Shown here in pieces: positions 1 to 7,290 of a stretch of 64,000 nt of DNA. Both the position numbers and the translations under genes were made by a program. Where the stretch lies: positions 1 through 64,000 of IMG/VR virus record IMGVR_UViG_3300046163_000066. The stretch is one strand, 5' to 3'. The stretch comes from a virus. The first letter of the stretch is position 1. Each line of letters begins with the position of its first letter. The notes beneath the pieces were generated by a model. The model ran no database searches. It saw only the letters and a program-made list of their open reading frames with translations, and had not been told where the DNA came from.

Positions 1-95
1 TGACGTTGCCCCAAGTCCAAGAGTTTCATAGCCAGACTCGACAAGCACAAGTTGAACTCCAAAAGTTGAGGGAGGATAACCCTGACCACCTCTGA
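1..95 (+). CDS. 3' end of an unknown protein (partial)
   Basis: A reading frame is open from base 3 to a TGA at 93-95 and gives 30 residues rich in Gln, Glu and Arg, which look like the end of a helical or coiled-coil protein. The start lies left of the window. No family can be named from this tail. Confidence 0.5.
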   Translation, partial: TLPQVQEFHSQTRQAQVELQKLREDNPDHL

Positions 96-172
96 ACTGA
101 AAAGTTTAAGAGGGTGGTTGAACACAGGAAAGGTATGGCAGACCTTAAATACTGTCGAAAGGATGTGATGAT

Positions 173-394
173 ATGAACATGGAACAAGCGCAAGAGAAGT
201 TGAAAGAATGGGAAGAAACGATGGAGGATGCTAACGCAGAACTTACGGAGGCACGAGGAACTCGCAACAAGGACAATATCAGAGAAGCACAAGAAGTGTG
301 GCATTGGGCTAAAGCGAAACTTGACGAAGCCTCCAGCATCGTAGTGAAACTTCAGTTGGGTGTCACAGTCTCCGATGCAGAAGAGGAGGAATGA
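173..394 (+). CDS. Small acidic helical protein
   Basis: 73 residues, almost entirely predicted helix (Glu/Lys/Ala rich heptads), ending in an acidic tail. A TATA-like CTTAAATACTG begins about 30 bases before the ATG at 173, which fits a leaderless transcript; an in-frame ATG at 179 is also possible. The stop codon is followed by the ribosome site and start of the next gene, so the two are probably co-transcribed. I do not recognise a family. A short coiled-coil or adaptor role is only inference. Confidence 0.65.
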   Translation: MNMEQAQEKLKEWEETMEDANAELTEARGTRNKDNIREAQEVWHWAKAKLDEASSIVVKLQLGVTVSDAEEEE

Positions 395-397
395 AAC

Positions 398-673
398 TTG
401 ACTCGCAAATACAAGTGGCGTGTTCCACTTGAAGCCCTACGTTCACTTTCGGCAGAGCCAGAACTTGTGGCTCGAAACAAAGGTTGGTTCACGAGTGCAG
501 AGATTTCGGAACGTGCTGAAAGTCTGTGTCGCTGGGATGTGGCTCCACGAGCAGTAACTAATGCGATGAAACTTCACAGTAAGCACAATCGAGTTGAAGG
601 ACGTAGAGTCAAGCAACAAAGTTTCAGTCAGGCCAACGTAGAAGTCTGGACTTGGAAGTTGATGGAGGAATGA
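398..673 (+). CDS. Putative winged-helix protein
   Basis: 91 residues. The start is a TTG at 398, preceded seven bases away by GGAGGA at 385-390; no ATG is better placed. The middle (about residues 27-80) has the spacing of a winged-helix fold: a short helix, a helix-turn-helix-like stretch around DVAPRAVTNAM, then a basic wing (VEGRRVK) and a terminal strand. This suggests DNA binding, but the family is not recognised. It sits in an operon with the genes at 173 and 676. Confidence 0.6.
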   Translation: MTRKYKWRVPLEALRSLSAEPELVARNKGWFTSAEISERAESLCRWDVAPRAVTNAMKLHSKHNRVEGRRVKQQSFSQANVEVWTWKLMEE

Positions 674-675
674 GT

Positions 676-1002
676 ATGTCTTGGAAAATGGATGATGATG
701 TCTTACTTTATGTTCTTAATGAACTTCTGGAAAGTCAGCGCATGGTAGATATTTTCAAAGTTATGATGGAATACGAGGACTTCGAGATGGACTGGTTAGC
801 AGAACAATTTCTTAGTTTGCTCGAAAGACTTGATGAATACGATGGACTTTCGGACAGGTCAGGAGAGTTCGCAGATGCTATTCAGAGGCTTAACTTCCGC
901 AAAATGGAGGCTGCTTCAGGAGACGTAGCAGAACTTTCAGACTCAGATGATGAGGAGCAGAACTTCGACGACGACTTTGATGACTTCACTCCAATGTATT
1001 GA
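676..1002 (+). CDS. Acidic protein of unknown function
   Basis: 108 residues from the ATG at 676, chosen because GGAGGA at 664-669 lies six bases upstream; the ATG at 670 would be too close. The N-terminal two thirds look helical; the C-terminus is a strongly acidic tail of Asp/Glu/Ser. The pI should be very low. It is the last gene of the small operon beginning at 173. No family recognised. Confidence 0.6.
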   Translation: MSWKMDDDVLLYVLNELLESQRMVDIFKVMMEYEDFEMDWLAEQFLSLLERLDEYDGLSDRSGEFADAIQRLNFRKMEAASGDVAELSDSDDEEQNFDDDFDDFTPMY

Positions 1003-1064
1003 TGTCGAAGTTTCTTCGACCCACCTTTAAGTGAGTGGTTTCATCTATTTATGGGGTGTTAGCC

Positions 1065-1607
1065 ATGCCCAAAAAGAGTTCCAGTCAGCCCACCAAGATA
1101 CCAGAGGATGCTCTGGCTGCGGTGTTTTTGGAACTTTGGGAAGCAGAGCAAGAAGACGCTCCGTGGTCAGCAAAGGCTTTGCGTGCAGCAGGTAGAAGTT
1201 ATCGAAGTGAATCCTTTACTGGTAAGAACGACGTGCTGGCGAAGGTTATAGGAACAATGTGTGATGGCTGGTCTTCCAAAGGTTGGTTAAACAAGACTTC
1301 TCGAAATCAATACAGTCCTACTGATGAAGGTTTAGTAGAGATGCGAAAGATGTTACCTGAGTGGATTAGCGAGGCTCTCGAACTGGTGGACAGTTACGGC
1401 GAAAGTTTGATGTCAGAGAGTTACTGGCAAGACGTTATCAAGACAGCAGCACGTTCAGATGTGCAGAAAGTTTGTTTCGACAAAGTGTTTCTCCCGTGGT
1501 TACAACATGACAACTTTTGGTTACTGAAACCTAACGACCCAGAAGGGCGTTCAGTTAATCGACGTGGTAACCTGATGAAGAAGATTCCATGCGAAGGTTA
1601 CGACTGA
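1065..1607 (+). CDS. Winged-helix-like protein
   Basis: 180 residues. A TATA box TTTAAGTGAGTGGTT at about 1026 and a GGTG site at 1054-1057 point to the ATG at 1065 rather than an in-frame upstream start at 1035. Residues about 15-100 carry a helix-turn-helix-like segment followed by a GWxxKGWL strand and a basic loop, in the style of a replication or transcription regulator. Its stop codon is immediately followed by the repeat-rich non-coding region. DNA binding, perhaps to that region, is inference. Confidence 0.6.
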   Translation: MPKKSSSQPTKIPEDALAAVFLELWEAEQEDAPWSAKALRAAGRSYRSESFTGKNDVLAKVIGTMCDGWSSKGWLNKTSRNQYSPTDEGLVEMRKMLPEWISEALELVDSYGESLMSESYWQDVIKTAARSDVQKVCFDKVFLPWLQHDNFWLLKPNDPEGRSVNRRGNLMKKIPCEGYD

Positions 1608-1632
1608 AAGTTTCATCTGACCTCAATCAGTT

Positions 1633-1695
1633 CATCAGGTCCATCATATAAAGTGTATTTAGTTGAACTAAAAACGGGATACTGCGAGCCTATGA
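1633..1695. repeat. Left copy of long direct repeat flanking the 1813 gene
   Basis: About 40 bases starting CATCAGGTCCATCATATAAA are repeated at 2371-2410 with only a few changes, and both copies are followed by GGGATACTGCGAGCCT (1676-1690 here, 2433-2447 there). The copies lie on either side of the Zn-finger/winged-helix gene in the same orientation. They contain an ATATAAAG/ATATAAGG TATA-like core. They may be operators, origin elements or the scar of a cassette duplication. Confidence 0.8.
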
Positions 1696-1782
1696 AACAT
1701 TATTTGTGTAAGTTTCAGAGCATCAGGGAGGACTCCCTGACGTAGAATACCCAGTTCCAGAAACTTGTTGGCGATTGAAATC

Positions 1783-1790
1783 TTTAAGTT
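1783..1790 (+). promoter_or_regulatory. TATA box of the 1813 gene
   Basis: TTTAAGTT lies 30 bases before the ATG at 1813, the same spacing seen at dozens of other leaderless starts in the window. It rejects the longer in-frame start at 1765, which lies upstream of this box. Confidence 0.65.
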
Positions 1791-1812
1791 AATGATTAGA
1801 TATTGTTTCACT

Positions 1813-2328
1813 ATGAAGTGTTTAACTAAAGGGTGTGAACGTAAGTTAGCAGGATACGCTCTGAGAAATAAGATTCACGACTCCTATTGTAGTCTCTACT
1901 GCAAACTTTCATCAGAACGTCCCGGCGGTCGATGTCACCCCAGTCAAAGCATAACTCGAACTTGTTACGTCTGCGATGAAACATTTGACTTGTCGTATCC
2001 ATACAACCGGGCTAATCAAAGAACTTGCAGCAGCAGATGTCAGTTGTCAATTGATAAAATTAAGAAAGGAAGGAGAAACTTTGCTATTCTGACTATTATT
2101 TACGAGTTAGCACAATATGATAGTCCCGGACTTACAGCAGAGGACATCGCCATTAGAATGCAAAGGTATCCTAACAATATCAAGGGAGCATCTGGTATTA
2201 CCCAGATACTGAAACCTTTTGTTAAGCGTGGAATGGTGGTATCCAGATACGAACCGGGAACTAAACTAAAGGTATTTCGATGGTCACCAGACCCACAACT
2301 ACGTCCCGGACATCTTCTGAAACTTTAA
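1813..2328 (+). CDS. Zn-finger + winged-helix DNA-binding protein
   Basis: 171 residues in two parts. Residues 1-75 carry paired cysteine knuckles (GCERK, YCSLYC, CYVCDE, CSSRCQ) that form two treble-clef-like zinc sites. Residues about 85-170 form a winged helix (TAEDIAIRMQRYP, then a Gly-linked wing). The same two-part layout recurs at 20945-21508 and at the N-terminus of 52623-54749, so this is a small paralogous family inside the element. The gene is boxed in by direct repeats (1633-1695 and 2371-2450), which makes an autoregulator or origin-binding protein plausible. That role is inference; the family is not one I can name. Confidence 0.75.
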   Translation: MKCLTKGCERKLAGYALRNKIHDSYCSLYCKLSSERPGGRCHPSQSITRTCYVCDETFDLSYPYNRANQRTCSSRCQLSIDKIKKGRRNFAILTIIYELAQYDSPGLTAEDIAIRMQRYPNNIKGASGITQILKPFVKRGMVVSRYEPGTKLKVFRWSPDPQLRPGHLLKL

Positions 2329-3641
2329 CACAAGTAAAAAGATTCGAATCTTTCTACCAGAGATTCAAATCATCAGGTCCATCATATAAGGTATATTTAG
2401 TGGAACTAAAGTTCAACTTTCGGACTGGAAAAGGGATACTGCGAGCCTGTTTATCTTGTAGACGTGAAAGTTTCACCTGAACGTCACTCAGAAGATGAGA
2501 GTCACTACCGGGATGTCATCGACAGCAGGTGTAGCAAAGTTTCGCCTCCGGACGTGGCGTGCCACACCGGGTTCCGCCAGAAACAGAGCGATACTAAACG
2601 TGTTACTGCGAGCCTAACCGAAACTTGTTTCAGGTCCTAACACCATGTATATGATTTGTTTTGTAACGAAGTTTCACTTGGGCCCTTGGTAGAAGAGGAG
2701 TTTTCTCACCAGCGACTGGAGTTTTCTCCGAAAAGCATTTTTCAGGACCTAAATAGTTCCATTCGAGTTACTGAGAGCCTGTTTCCGAAACTTTTTGACT
2801 GGGCTGGACGTGTAGATGACCACTCTTCGATAGGTATCGACTCTAAGTCCTTCAGAAATGCTGAAAGTTATGACGTTTATCTGGAGGAGATGGAAATTGA
2901 TGTGACATATGTGACATCATTGGATGTAAAAAGTGTATAATGAACAGACTTTTGATTCTAAAAGGCATACTGCGAGCCTGTATAAATCTGGTTTCCGAAA
3001 CATTTGATTTCCCGAAACTTGTTTCGAGATTTGTTGGTCGATTAGTAGTAAGGAAAAAATGGACAAACGTAAGGCTACTTACAGTACTTACAGTTACCGA
3101 AACTTCCACTTACAATTCAACTCTACTGGGCCCTTTCTTGAATAAGACAACTCTGCGGCGCAGGAATAAGGTTCGGAACCCCCCGGAACCCCTTCGGAAC
3201 CCCAACATTTGCGATGAAAAAGGCTTACTGCGTAGAGACTTGCGCCGAAAACCGTGCTACTGCAAGCCTGTCAAAAAGTTCGGAACCCCAAAAACCGTGC
3301 TACTGCTCTATCGAGACACGTCGCAAACGAAAGTTCGGAACCCCAGCCTTTTGAGGCCAAAAGGCATACTGCGAGCCTGTCTGCGCCAAAATGACCGTTT
3401 TCGGAACCCCAATGACCCTTCGCACCCGTCACCACCAGACCGATTTTTTACCTTGCGTTGAGTATCTGTGACTACCTGTGAACATCTGTGGTCATCGTAG
3501 GACATCTGAGGGCAACGGACAGTTTCGGACCTTTCAATACTTGGCTGTCCAACTTTTGTCCTATAATCATGGGTCTTGAAGTCAAACATCATAAAGTGAA
3601 AAAATGTAACCTTTAAGTAGGGTGGTCTGTGTAGGAGTATC
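2329..3641. repeat. Non-coding repeat cluster, candidate replication origin
   Basis: No convincing gene lies in these 1.3 kb. Copies of an iteron-like word TACTGCGAGCCTGT or close variants start near 2437, 2604, 2769, 2968, 3226, 3258, 3300 and 3366, plus one at 1679. TTCGGAACCCC recurs near 3174, 3190, 3279, 3334 and 3400. GAAAC/GTTTC pairs in inverted orientation sit beside many copies, for example GTTTCCGAAAC near 2781 and 2991 and GAAACTTGTTTC near 2620 and 3016. Dense direct and inverted repeats in an otherwise gene-packed element that encodes MCM, primase and a polymerase subunit are what an archaeal origin would look like. Small RNAs or a binding array are alternatives. Confidence 0.6.
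2371..2450. repeat. Right copy of long direct repeat flanking the 1813 gene
   Basis: Matches 1633-1695 in the same orientation: CATCAGGTCCATCATATAAG, a TATTTAGTGGAACTAAA block, and then GGGATACTGCGAGCCTGT. It begins 42 bases after the stop codon of the 1813 gene. A further shared stretch starting TGAAAGTTTCACCTGAACG follows at about 2465 and resembles 1605-1630. Confidence 0.8.
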
Positions 3642-4055
3642 ATGGAAGCAACTCACTTTGGAAGAACTTCGTGGCTGGATGAACAAATCGTAGTGGTGGC
3701 GACACCTCACTTCAAACAGGACTGGGAGAAACCTCGCTACGGTAAGAGTCGAACCAAAACTTTGGCACAGTTGATGGGTTCGTGGCTTTATCCACGACAA
3801 GGATTCTATGAGGATTTGTTGAGTGCGCCTTTGGGTAAGACCATGTATGCAGTAGTGCGTCGAAAGTCTAATTTGAAACCCTGCGCTTTCATCTATTTCC
3901 GAAACATCAAGAACGACAAGCGAGGCGGTCGAAGGGAGATGGAACTTATTTCTGTGACTCCACCAATCAGAGGCCAAACAGAGGGTATCAACTTTGAAAC
4001 ATTTCACGACCATAGAGACACCGAAGAGTGGTGTGGTATCGTGTATTCGTGGTAA
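3642..4055 (+). CDS. Protein of unknown function
   Basis: 137 residues. TTTAAGTAGGGTGGTCT at 3612 is 30 bases before the ATG at 3642, so the transcript is leaderless. The protein is basic in its first half and mixed alpha/beta, with a strand-rich centre (TMYAVVRRKS, AFIYFRN) and a C-terminal strand. No motif I recognise. It opens the run of + strand genes right of the repeat region. Confidence 0.65.
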   Translation: MEATHFGRTSWLDEQIVVVATPHFKQDWEKPRYGKSRTKTLAQLMGSWLYPRQGFYEDLLSAPLGKTMYAVVRRKSNLKPCAFIYFRNIKNDKRGGRREMELISVTPPIRGQTEGINFETFHDHRDTEEWCGIVYSW

Positions 4056-4087
4056 GGTTTAAAGAGGACATACGGTGTGTGAAAAAC

Positions 4088-4339
4088 ATGAAGATTGAAC
4101 AAGACTCGCAAGAATTGGAAACTGTGGCTATTTTGAAGCAAGGACAGTTTCGTTTTGTAGATGATGCTGGCGACGTTGGCTATTTCATAGCCGAAATCAG
4201 GGAATGGCTGTTTGATAGCGAAAGGGAGTTGCTCGATGTCGTGGACATTTGGTGGGAAAGCATGACTCGTGAAGAAAAGTGGCTTCCAAAAGAAGAATGG
4301 ATTAAGGAGTATTGGAACTCTTATTACCATACGGTGTGA
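4088..4339 (+). CDS. Small acidic protein of unknown function
   Basis: 83 residues from the ATG at 4088, 32 bases after a TTTAAAGAGG box at 4056; the longer in-frame start at 4028 overlaps the previous gene and is not supported. It is rich in Trp, Glu and aromatic residues, with two beta-like strands and a helical C-terminus. No family recognised. Confidence 0.6.
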   Translation: MKIEQDSQELETVAILKQGQFRFVDDAGDVGYFIAEIREWLFDSERELLDVVDIWWESMTREEKWLPKEEWIKEYWNSYYHTV

Positions 4340-4482
4340 ATGTAAAGGCGGGTCCTACTTCACTTTGGTTCACTTGGAATCAGCCGAAACCTATCTTTTG
4401 TGTTCCTCATGCAGCAGTTAATCTTAATCCAGACTTTCAACTCTATAAGAAATGGAAATGGCAACGAAACTCTCTAACGTAA
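4336..4482 (+). CDS. Possible small protein (48 aa)
   Basis: A GTG at 4336 overlaps the stop codon of the preceding gene and opens 48 residues rich in Trp, Pro and Lys. The overlap resembles other translationally coupled pairs here, but no clear ribosome site precedes it. From 4483 to the promoter at 4574 I see no gene; a run of CAA triplets lies near 4488-4502. Confidence 0.35.
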   Translation: MNVKAGPTSLWFTWNQPKPIFCVPHAAVNLNPDFQLYKKWKWQRNSLT

Positions 4483-4573
4483 AACTACAACAACAACAAC
4501 AATACGAATCCAGTCCTTTTTCGGAAAAACCCAATTTATGGTTGGTTGCACGACTATTTAAAGTTTCACTATC

Positions 4574-4590
4574 TTTAAGTATCAGAACAA
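4574..4590 (+). promoter_or_regulatory. ATC-class promoter (putative late)
   Basis: TTTAAGTATCAGAACAA, 30 bases before the ATG at 4604. It matches eight other promoters in the window that share TTTAAGTATCARAA and differ from the commoner TTTAARTAGGTGATT class. Confidence 0.7.
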
Positions 4591-4603
4591 TGTTAATTTG
4601 AAT

Positions 4604-5269
4604 ATGGATTGGAACAATCTACCTTACCATGATATTTCAGGTAAGTCGGCGGAGCATGGTCGAACTTTTGGTTCTAATTTTGCGTCAGAATTGACAGAAA
4701 CCAAAGAGCCTGAACGAAAGTCTCTTTCCATCACTCGACTGAAGAAGCCCTTTATGCCCAGTTCTTGGAAGTGGATGAGGACTTCAGGTGATGCCAAAGT
4801 TTTCAATTACCAACCACGAATTGGTGAGACCAGTTCTCTGAAGTTGAACTTGCCGAGTCAGTTTCTACCGTTTCTGGTAGATGAGTCAGGTGAAAGTTTC
4901 AAGGGTATTATCGAGATGGATGACCAGAGTTATCTGGAGATGGGTCGAAGAGTGACTGTGCCAATGCAAGATGCCGAAAGTTCTGCTACGGTCACGACCA
5001 CGTTTCCCAGTTTAGAGTTCAAGTTGAGTCAGGCCAGAGGTGGTCAAACTTTCAAGATGGATTGGCAAGCCTTTGCCCAGCAACGAAAGTTGGCTGCTGG
5101 TGCTTGGGATGAAGATTGGGGATATTCCAAACAAGGTTCTCCGACGTTGGGATTGGCCTCGATGTATGACAAAGAATTGAAACTTTCATGGGACACCAAG
5201 TTCAGTTGGTGGTGGGTTCTGCTGGCCGTGGTCGGATTGTTTGGTTTGCTAAAGTTCGCAAGGTCGTGA
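4604..5269 (+). CDS. Tail-anchored membrane protein, possible virion protein
   Basis: 221 residues from the ATG at 4604, set by the promoter at 4574. The body is soluble and strand-rich with no recognisable motif. The last 20 residues form one hydrophobic segment beginning WWWVLLAVVGLFGLL and ending in a short basic tail, so the protein is probably anchored with its N-terminus in the cytoplasm. Its promoter class is shared with the minus-strand operons. A membrane or virion role is inference. Confidence 0.65.
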   Translation: MDWNNLPYHDISGKSAEHGRTFGSNFASELTETKEPERKSLSITRLKKPFMPSSWKWMRTSGDAKVFNYQPRIGETSSLKLNLPSQFLPFLVDESGESFKGIIEMDDQSYLEMGRRVTVPMQDAESSATVTTTFPSLEFKLSQARGGQTFKMDWQAFAQQRKLAAGAWDEDWGYSKQGSPTLGLASMYDKELKLSWDTKFSWWWVLLAVVGLFGLLKFARS

Positions 5270-5273
5270 AATC

Positions 5274-5537
5274 TTGTTGAAGAAAGTCTATACTGTAATG
5301 GCGTGGATTGAAGGAGAGGATGTGTGTTCTGTTCAATACAATGATGAAATCTCTTGGACTACTCCATCAGGACAAGCAGTTAGAATCTTGATGGATGAAT
5401 ACATTCAAGAAGGCATTGTTGATACTGAAGGCGATTTTGAATTGATTAGTATTCACAGTTACTGGACTTTACTCGGCAAAAGAATCACACCTTACAAGGA
5501 AGTCTTTTACTTCGATGCGTTTCCAGACGAGGACTGA
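5274..5537 (+). CDS. Small protein of unknown function
   Basis: 87 residues from a TTG at 5274 with AAGGTCGTGA just upstream; an ATG at 5298 is an alternative start. It follows the tail-anchored protein by four bases and is probably in the same operon. Mixed alpha/beta, acidic C-terminus. No family recognised. Confidence 0.55.
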   Translation: MLKKVYTVMAWIEGEDVCSVQYNDEISWTTPSGQAVRILMDEYIQEGIVDTEGDFELISIHSYWTLLGKRITPYKEVFYFDAFPDED

Positions 5538-5571
5538 AACTTTAAGTCAGTAGTTGTTCATAGTGACGGGT

Positions 5572-6030
5572 ATGGAATGTGCCATGTGTGAAAAAAACAT
5601 TCGGGGTGGAAGCCCCATAGTGGTTTTTACAGCCAGTTTGTTTCAACCTTCAGGTCGTTGGTCGGAACATTTGACGACGGATACAACTTGTTCAGTTGAT
5701 TGTCTGGCAGAACTTTCAGAGTTCAAAGTCGAAGACGTAGATGCCTCGACGAGTGACGAAGGTGCTGACTGTGACCGTTGTGGTGAAACATTTGATGCAG
5801 GATATACTTTCGGAGTTGGCTGGGCGAAGCCCAAGAGTCAGAAACGAGGTTGGCACAAGATGATTACCACGAAACAATTTTGTTCGCACAGTTGTATTGC
5901 GACAGAGTTGGCCGACAAAAAGTCAGCATTGGTTATGGACATCCCTAAAAAGAAACCAAAGGCCAAAGCCAAGCGAAAGTCTCCCGCTAAAAAGAAGGCT
6001 AAAGCCAAACCTAAGAAGAAAAAGAAGTGA
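5572..6030 (+). CDS. Zn-ribbon protein with lysine-rich tail
   Basis: 152 residues from the ATG at 5572, 31 bases after TTTAAGTCAG at 5541. Residues 1-110 hold two treble-clef-like zinc sites (CAMC, CSVDC, CDRC, FCSHSC). Residues about 125-152 are almost only Lys, Ala and Pro, similar in composition to histone H1 or bacterial Hc1-type tails. The pairing suggests a nucleic-acid-binding or genome-compacting protein. The zinc sites are seen directly; compaction is inference. Confidence 0.65.
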   Translation: MECAMCEKNIRGGSPIVVFTASLFQPSGRWSEHLTTDTTCSVDCLAELSEFKVEDVDASTSDEGADCDRCGETFDAGYTFGVGWAKPKSQKRGWHKMITTKQFCSHSCIATELADKKSALVMDIPKKKPKAKAKRKSPAKKKAKAKPKKKKK

Positions 6031-6035
6031 TTACT

Positions 6036-6302
6036 ATGAGTTTGCGAAAGTTGATTGGAAGAGTTACCAGCCCGTTTTTCGTGCCACTACGAAAGTTTGT
6101 AGTCTGGGGTGACGAACAGTTCGGAACGTGTGACCACAAGTTGTCAGTTGTTCCCAGAGAATACGAATCGAAAGTTGTGGAAGAAGTTGTAGTAGAGAAA
6201 CAGGCTTCAGAATTAGAAAAGAAACTCTCGAAAGACAAAGCCAATCTGGAAGGGTTGGGAAATCCAAAGTCAAACTGCGATGATGACATGGTGGGTTGTT
6301 GA
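6036..6302 (+). CDS. Small protein of unknown function
   Basis: 88 residues from the ATG at 6036; a GTG at 6027 would overlap the previous stop codon and is also possible. The N-terminus is basic with a hydrophobic stretch (TSPFFVPLRKFVVW); the rest is charged and probably helical. It overlaps the next gene at its final base. No family recognised. Confidence 0.5.
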   Translation: MSLRKLIGRVTSPFFVPLRKFVVWGDEQFGTCDHKLSVVPREYESKVVEEVVVEKQASELEKKLSKDKANLEGLGNPKSNCDDDMVGC

Positions 6303-6430
6303 TGGGCTGTGGCAAACTTTTTGCTGGTTGGCAACAATGTAAGAACTGCCCGACTATGTGGCCGAAAGGTGTTTTGGCACAGAAAGGGTTGTGTCCTGAT
6401 TGTTCGGTGGCTTTGGAGATGAAAGAATGA
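6302..6430 (+). CDS. Zinc-ribbon microprotein (42 aa)
   Basis: ATG at 6302 overlaps the stop of the previous gene, and the stop TGA overlaps the start of pth2 as ATGA. The 42 residues contain four cysteines in two pairs (CKNC and CPDC) 18 residues apart, a rubredoxin-like zinc knuckle. It is too short for routine gene calls, but the tight coupling on both sides supports it. Confidence 0.6.
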   Translation: MGCGKLFAGWQQCKNCPTMWPKGVLAQKGLCPDCSVALEMKE

Positions 6431-6750
6431 TTGTGGCTTATGTAGTCAATAGTGATTTGAATATGGGCAAAGGAAAGGTTGCAGCCCAAGTTTCGCATGG
6501 TGCATTTGGTTTGATGAAGTCTCAACCAGAGAAACTTCAGGAGAATCTGGGCAAGGCTGTGGTGATTCGAGCAGACTCTGAAACCTTTGAAAGTTTGATT
6601 GAGGAGGTCTGGTTCGAGAAGTTGCCTCATTACGTTGTTGAGGATGCTGGCAGAACACAAGTTTCGGCAGGGAGTCGAACTGTTTTGGCTATTGGACCCG
6701 CAAGTCGTAAGCGAATTGAACCTTTGATTAAGGGTCTCAAACTGCTTTGA
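6427..6750 (+). CDS. pth2: Peptidyl-tRNA hydrolase 2 (Pth2)
   Basis: 107 residues, close to the usual 115-120 of the family. Pth2 releases tRNA from peptidyl-tRNA that has dropped off the ribosome. The N-terminal signature is present (MGKGKVAAQVSHGAFG), as is the C-terminal signature (DAGRTQVSAGSRTVLAIGP) with the following helix. The start is the ATG at 6427, coupled by ATGA overlap to the zinc microprotein before it. Archaea carry their own Pth2, so a viral copy may support translation late in infection; that purpose is inference. Confidence 0.92.
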   Translation: MIVAYVVNSDLNMGKGKVAAQVSHGAFGLMKSQPEKLQENLGKAVVIRADSETFESLIEEVWFEKLPHYVVEDAGRTQVSAGSRTVLAIGPASRKRIEPLIKGLKLL

Positions 6751-6788
6751 AGAAAGGGTTTAAATACTGTGAGTGTTTAGTAGCAAAC

Positions 6789-7286
6789 ATGGGAACAGAA
6801 GTATGGTTGAAACCACCGACAGAAGCAGGAATAGACATAACTGGAGAGCCGAGGGCTGGCTATCTGGGTTGGTTGTGCAACACAGGAGACCGAGCCTTTG
6901 GAAACTGGGTGTATGTGCGACCACCTAACGGTATGCCGTGGTATGAAGAAGTTGTTGAAAAGAACTGGTGGGGCAAGGTAACTGCTCGATACTGGGTCAT
7001 CAAGAAAGAAACTTTGGATGCCACTCGCAACGCCTTTTACGACGCATGGAACTCCCTTGAGTGTGGAGACCCTCGAACTCTGGATGCTGGGAAGAAGTGG
7101 CTCGTGGAGAGGCCAGATGCACCGGGGATGATGAGTCTGGGATTGGATGAGGCCACAGAACTGGCTGCTTTGATGGCTGGTCTCAAGGATTCTTGCGGCT
7201 ACGACCACATCAATGACCTGTGGGAAATGATGAAAGCCGAGGGTTTAAATACCCTTGACGATACAGACAAATTGAACGGAGAGTGA
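6789..7286 (+). CDS. Protein of unknown function
   Basis: 165 residues from the ATG at 6789, 30 bases after TTTAAATACTG at 6759. Rich in Trp and Gly in the first half (several WxxxxNTGDRAFGNW-type turns), helical and acidic in the second. No family recognised. A further TTTAAATACCC box near its 3' end (7243) probably serves the next gene. Confidence 0.6.
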   Translation: MGTEVWLKPPTEAGIDITGEPRAGYLGWLCNTGDRAFGNWVYVRPPNGMPWYEEVVEKNWWGKVTARYWVIKKETLDATRNAFYDAWNSLECGDPRTLDAGKKWLVERPDAPGMMSLGLDEATELAALMAGLKDSCGYDHINDLWEMMKAEGLNTLDDTDKLNGE

Positions 7287-7290
7287 AAAG

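Noticed and set aside
135-176. 13-codon frame after the TATA-like box at 104
   Set aside because: Although 31 bases from the box, it is very short and overlaps the promoter and start of the 173 gene; no support for translation.
3217-3382. CRISPR-like array of TACTGC repeats
   Set aside because: Repeats are short and degenerate, and spacing varies from 31 to 760 bases; there is no Cas gene nearby except a lone Cas4-like nuclease that is 27 kb away.
2656-3461. Two open frames of 94 and 173 codons on the + strand
   Set aside because: They run through the repeat copies, have Arg/Pro/Asn-rich repeated peptides that only mirror the DNA repeats, and lack a TATA box or ribosome site at the proper distance.
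6064-6660. Long minus-strand frame of 198 codons
   Set aside because: It is antisense to well supported coupled genes including pth2, and its protein is rich in Ser, Leu and Cys without any motif. The same holds for minus frames at 13659-14198, 35217-35681 and 39861-40343.
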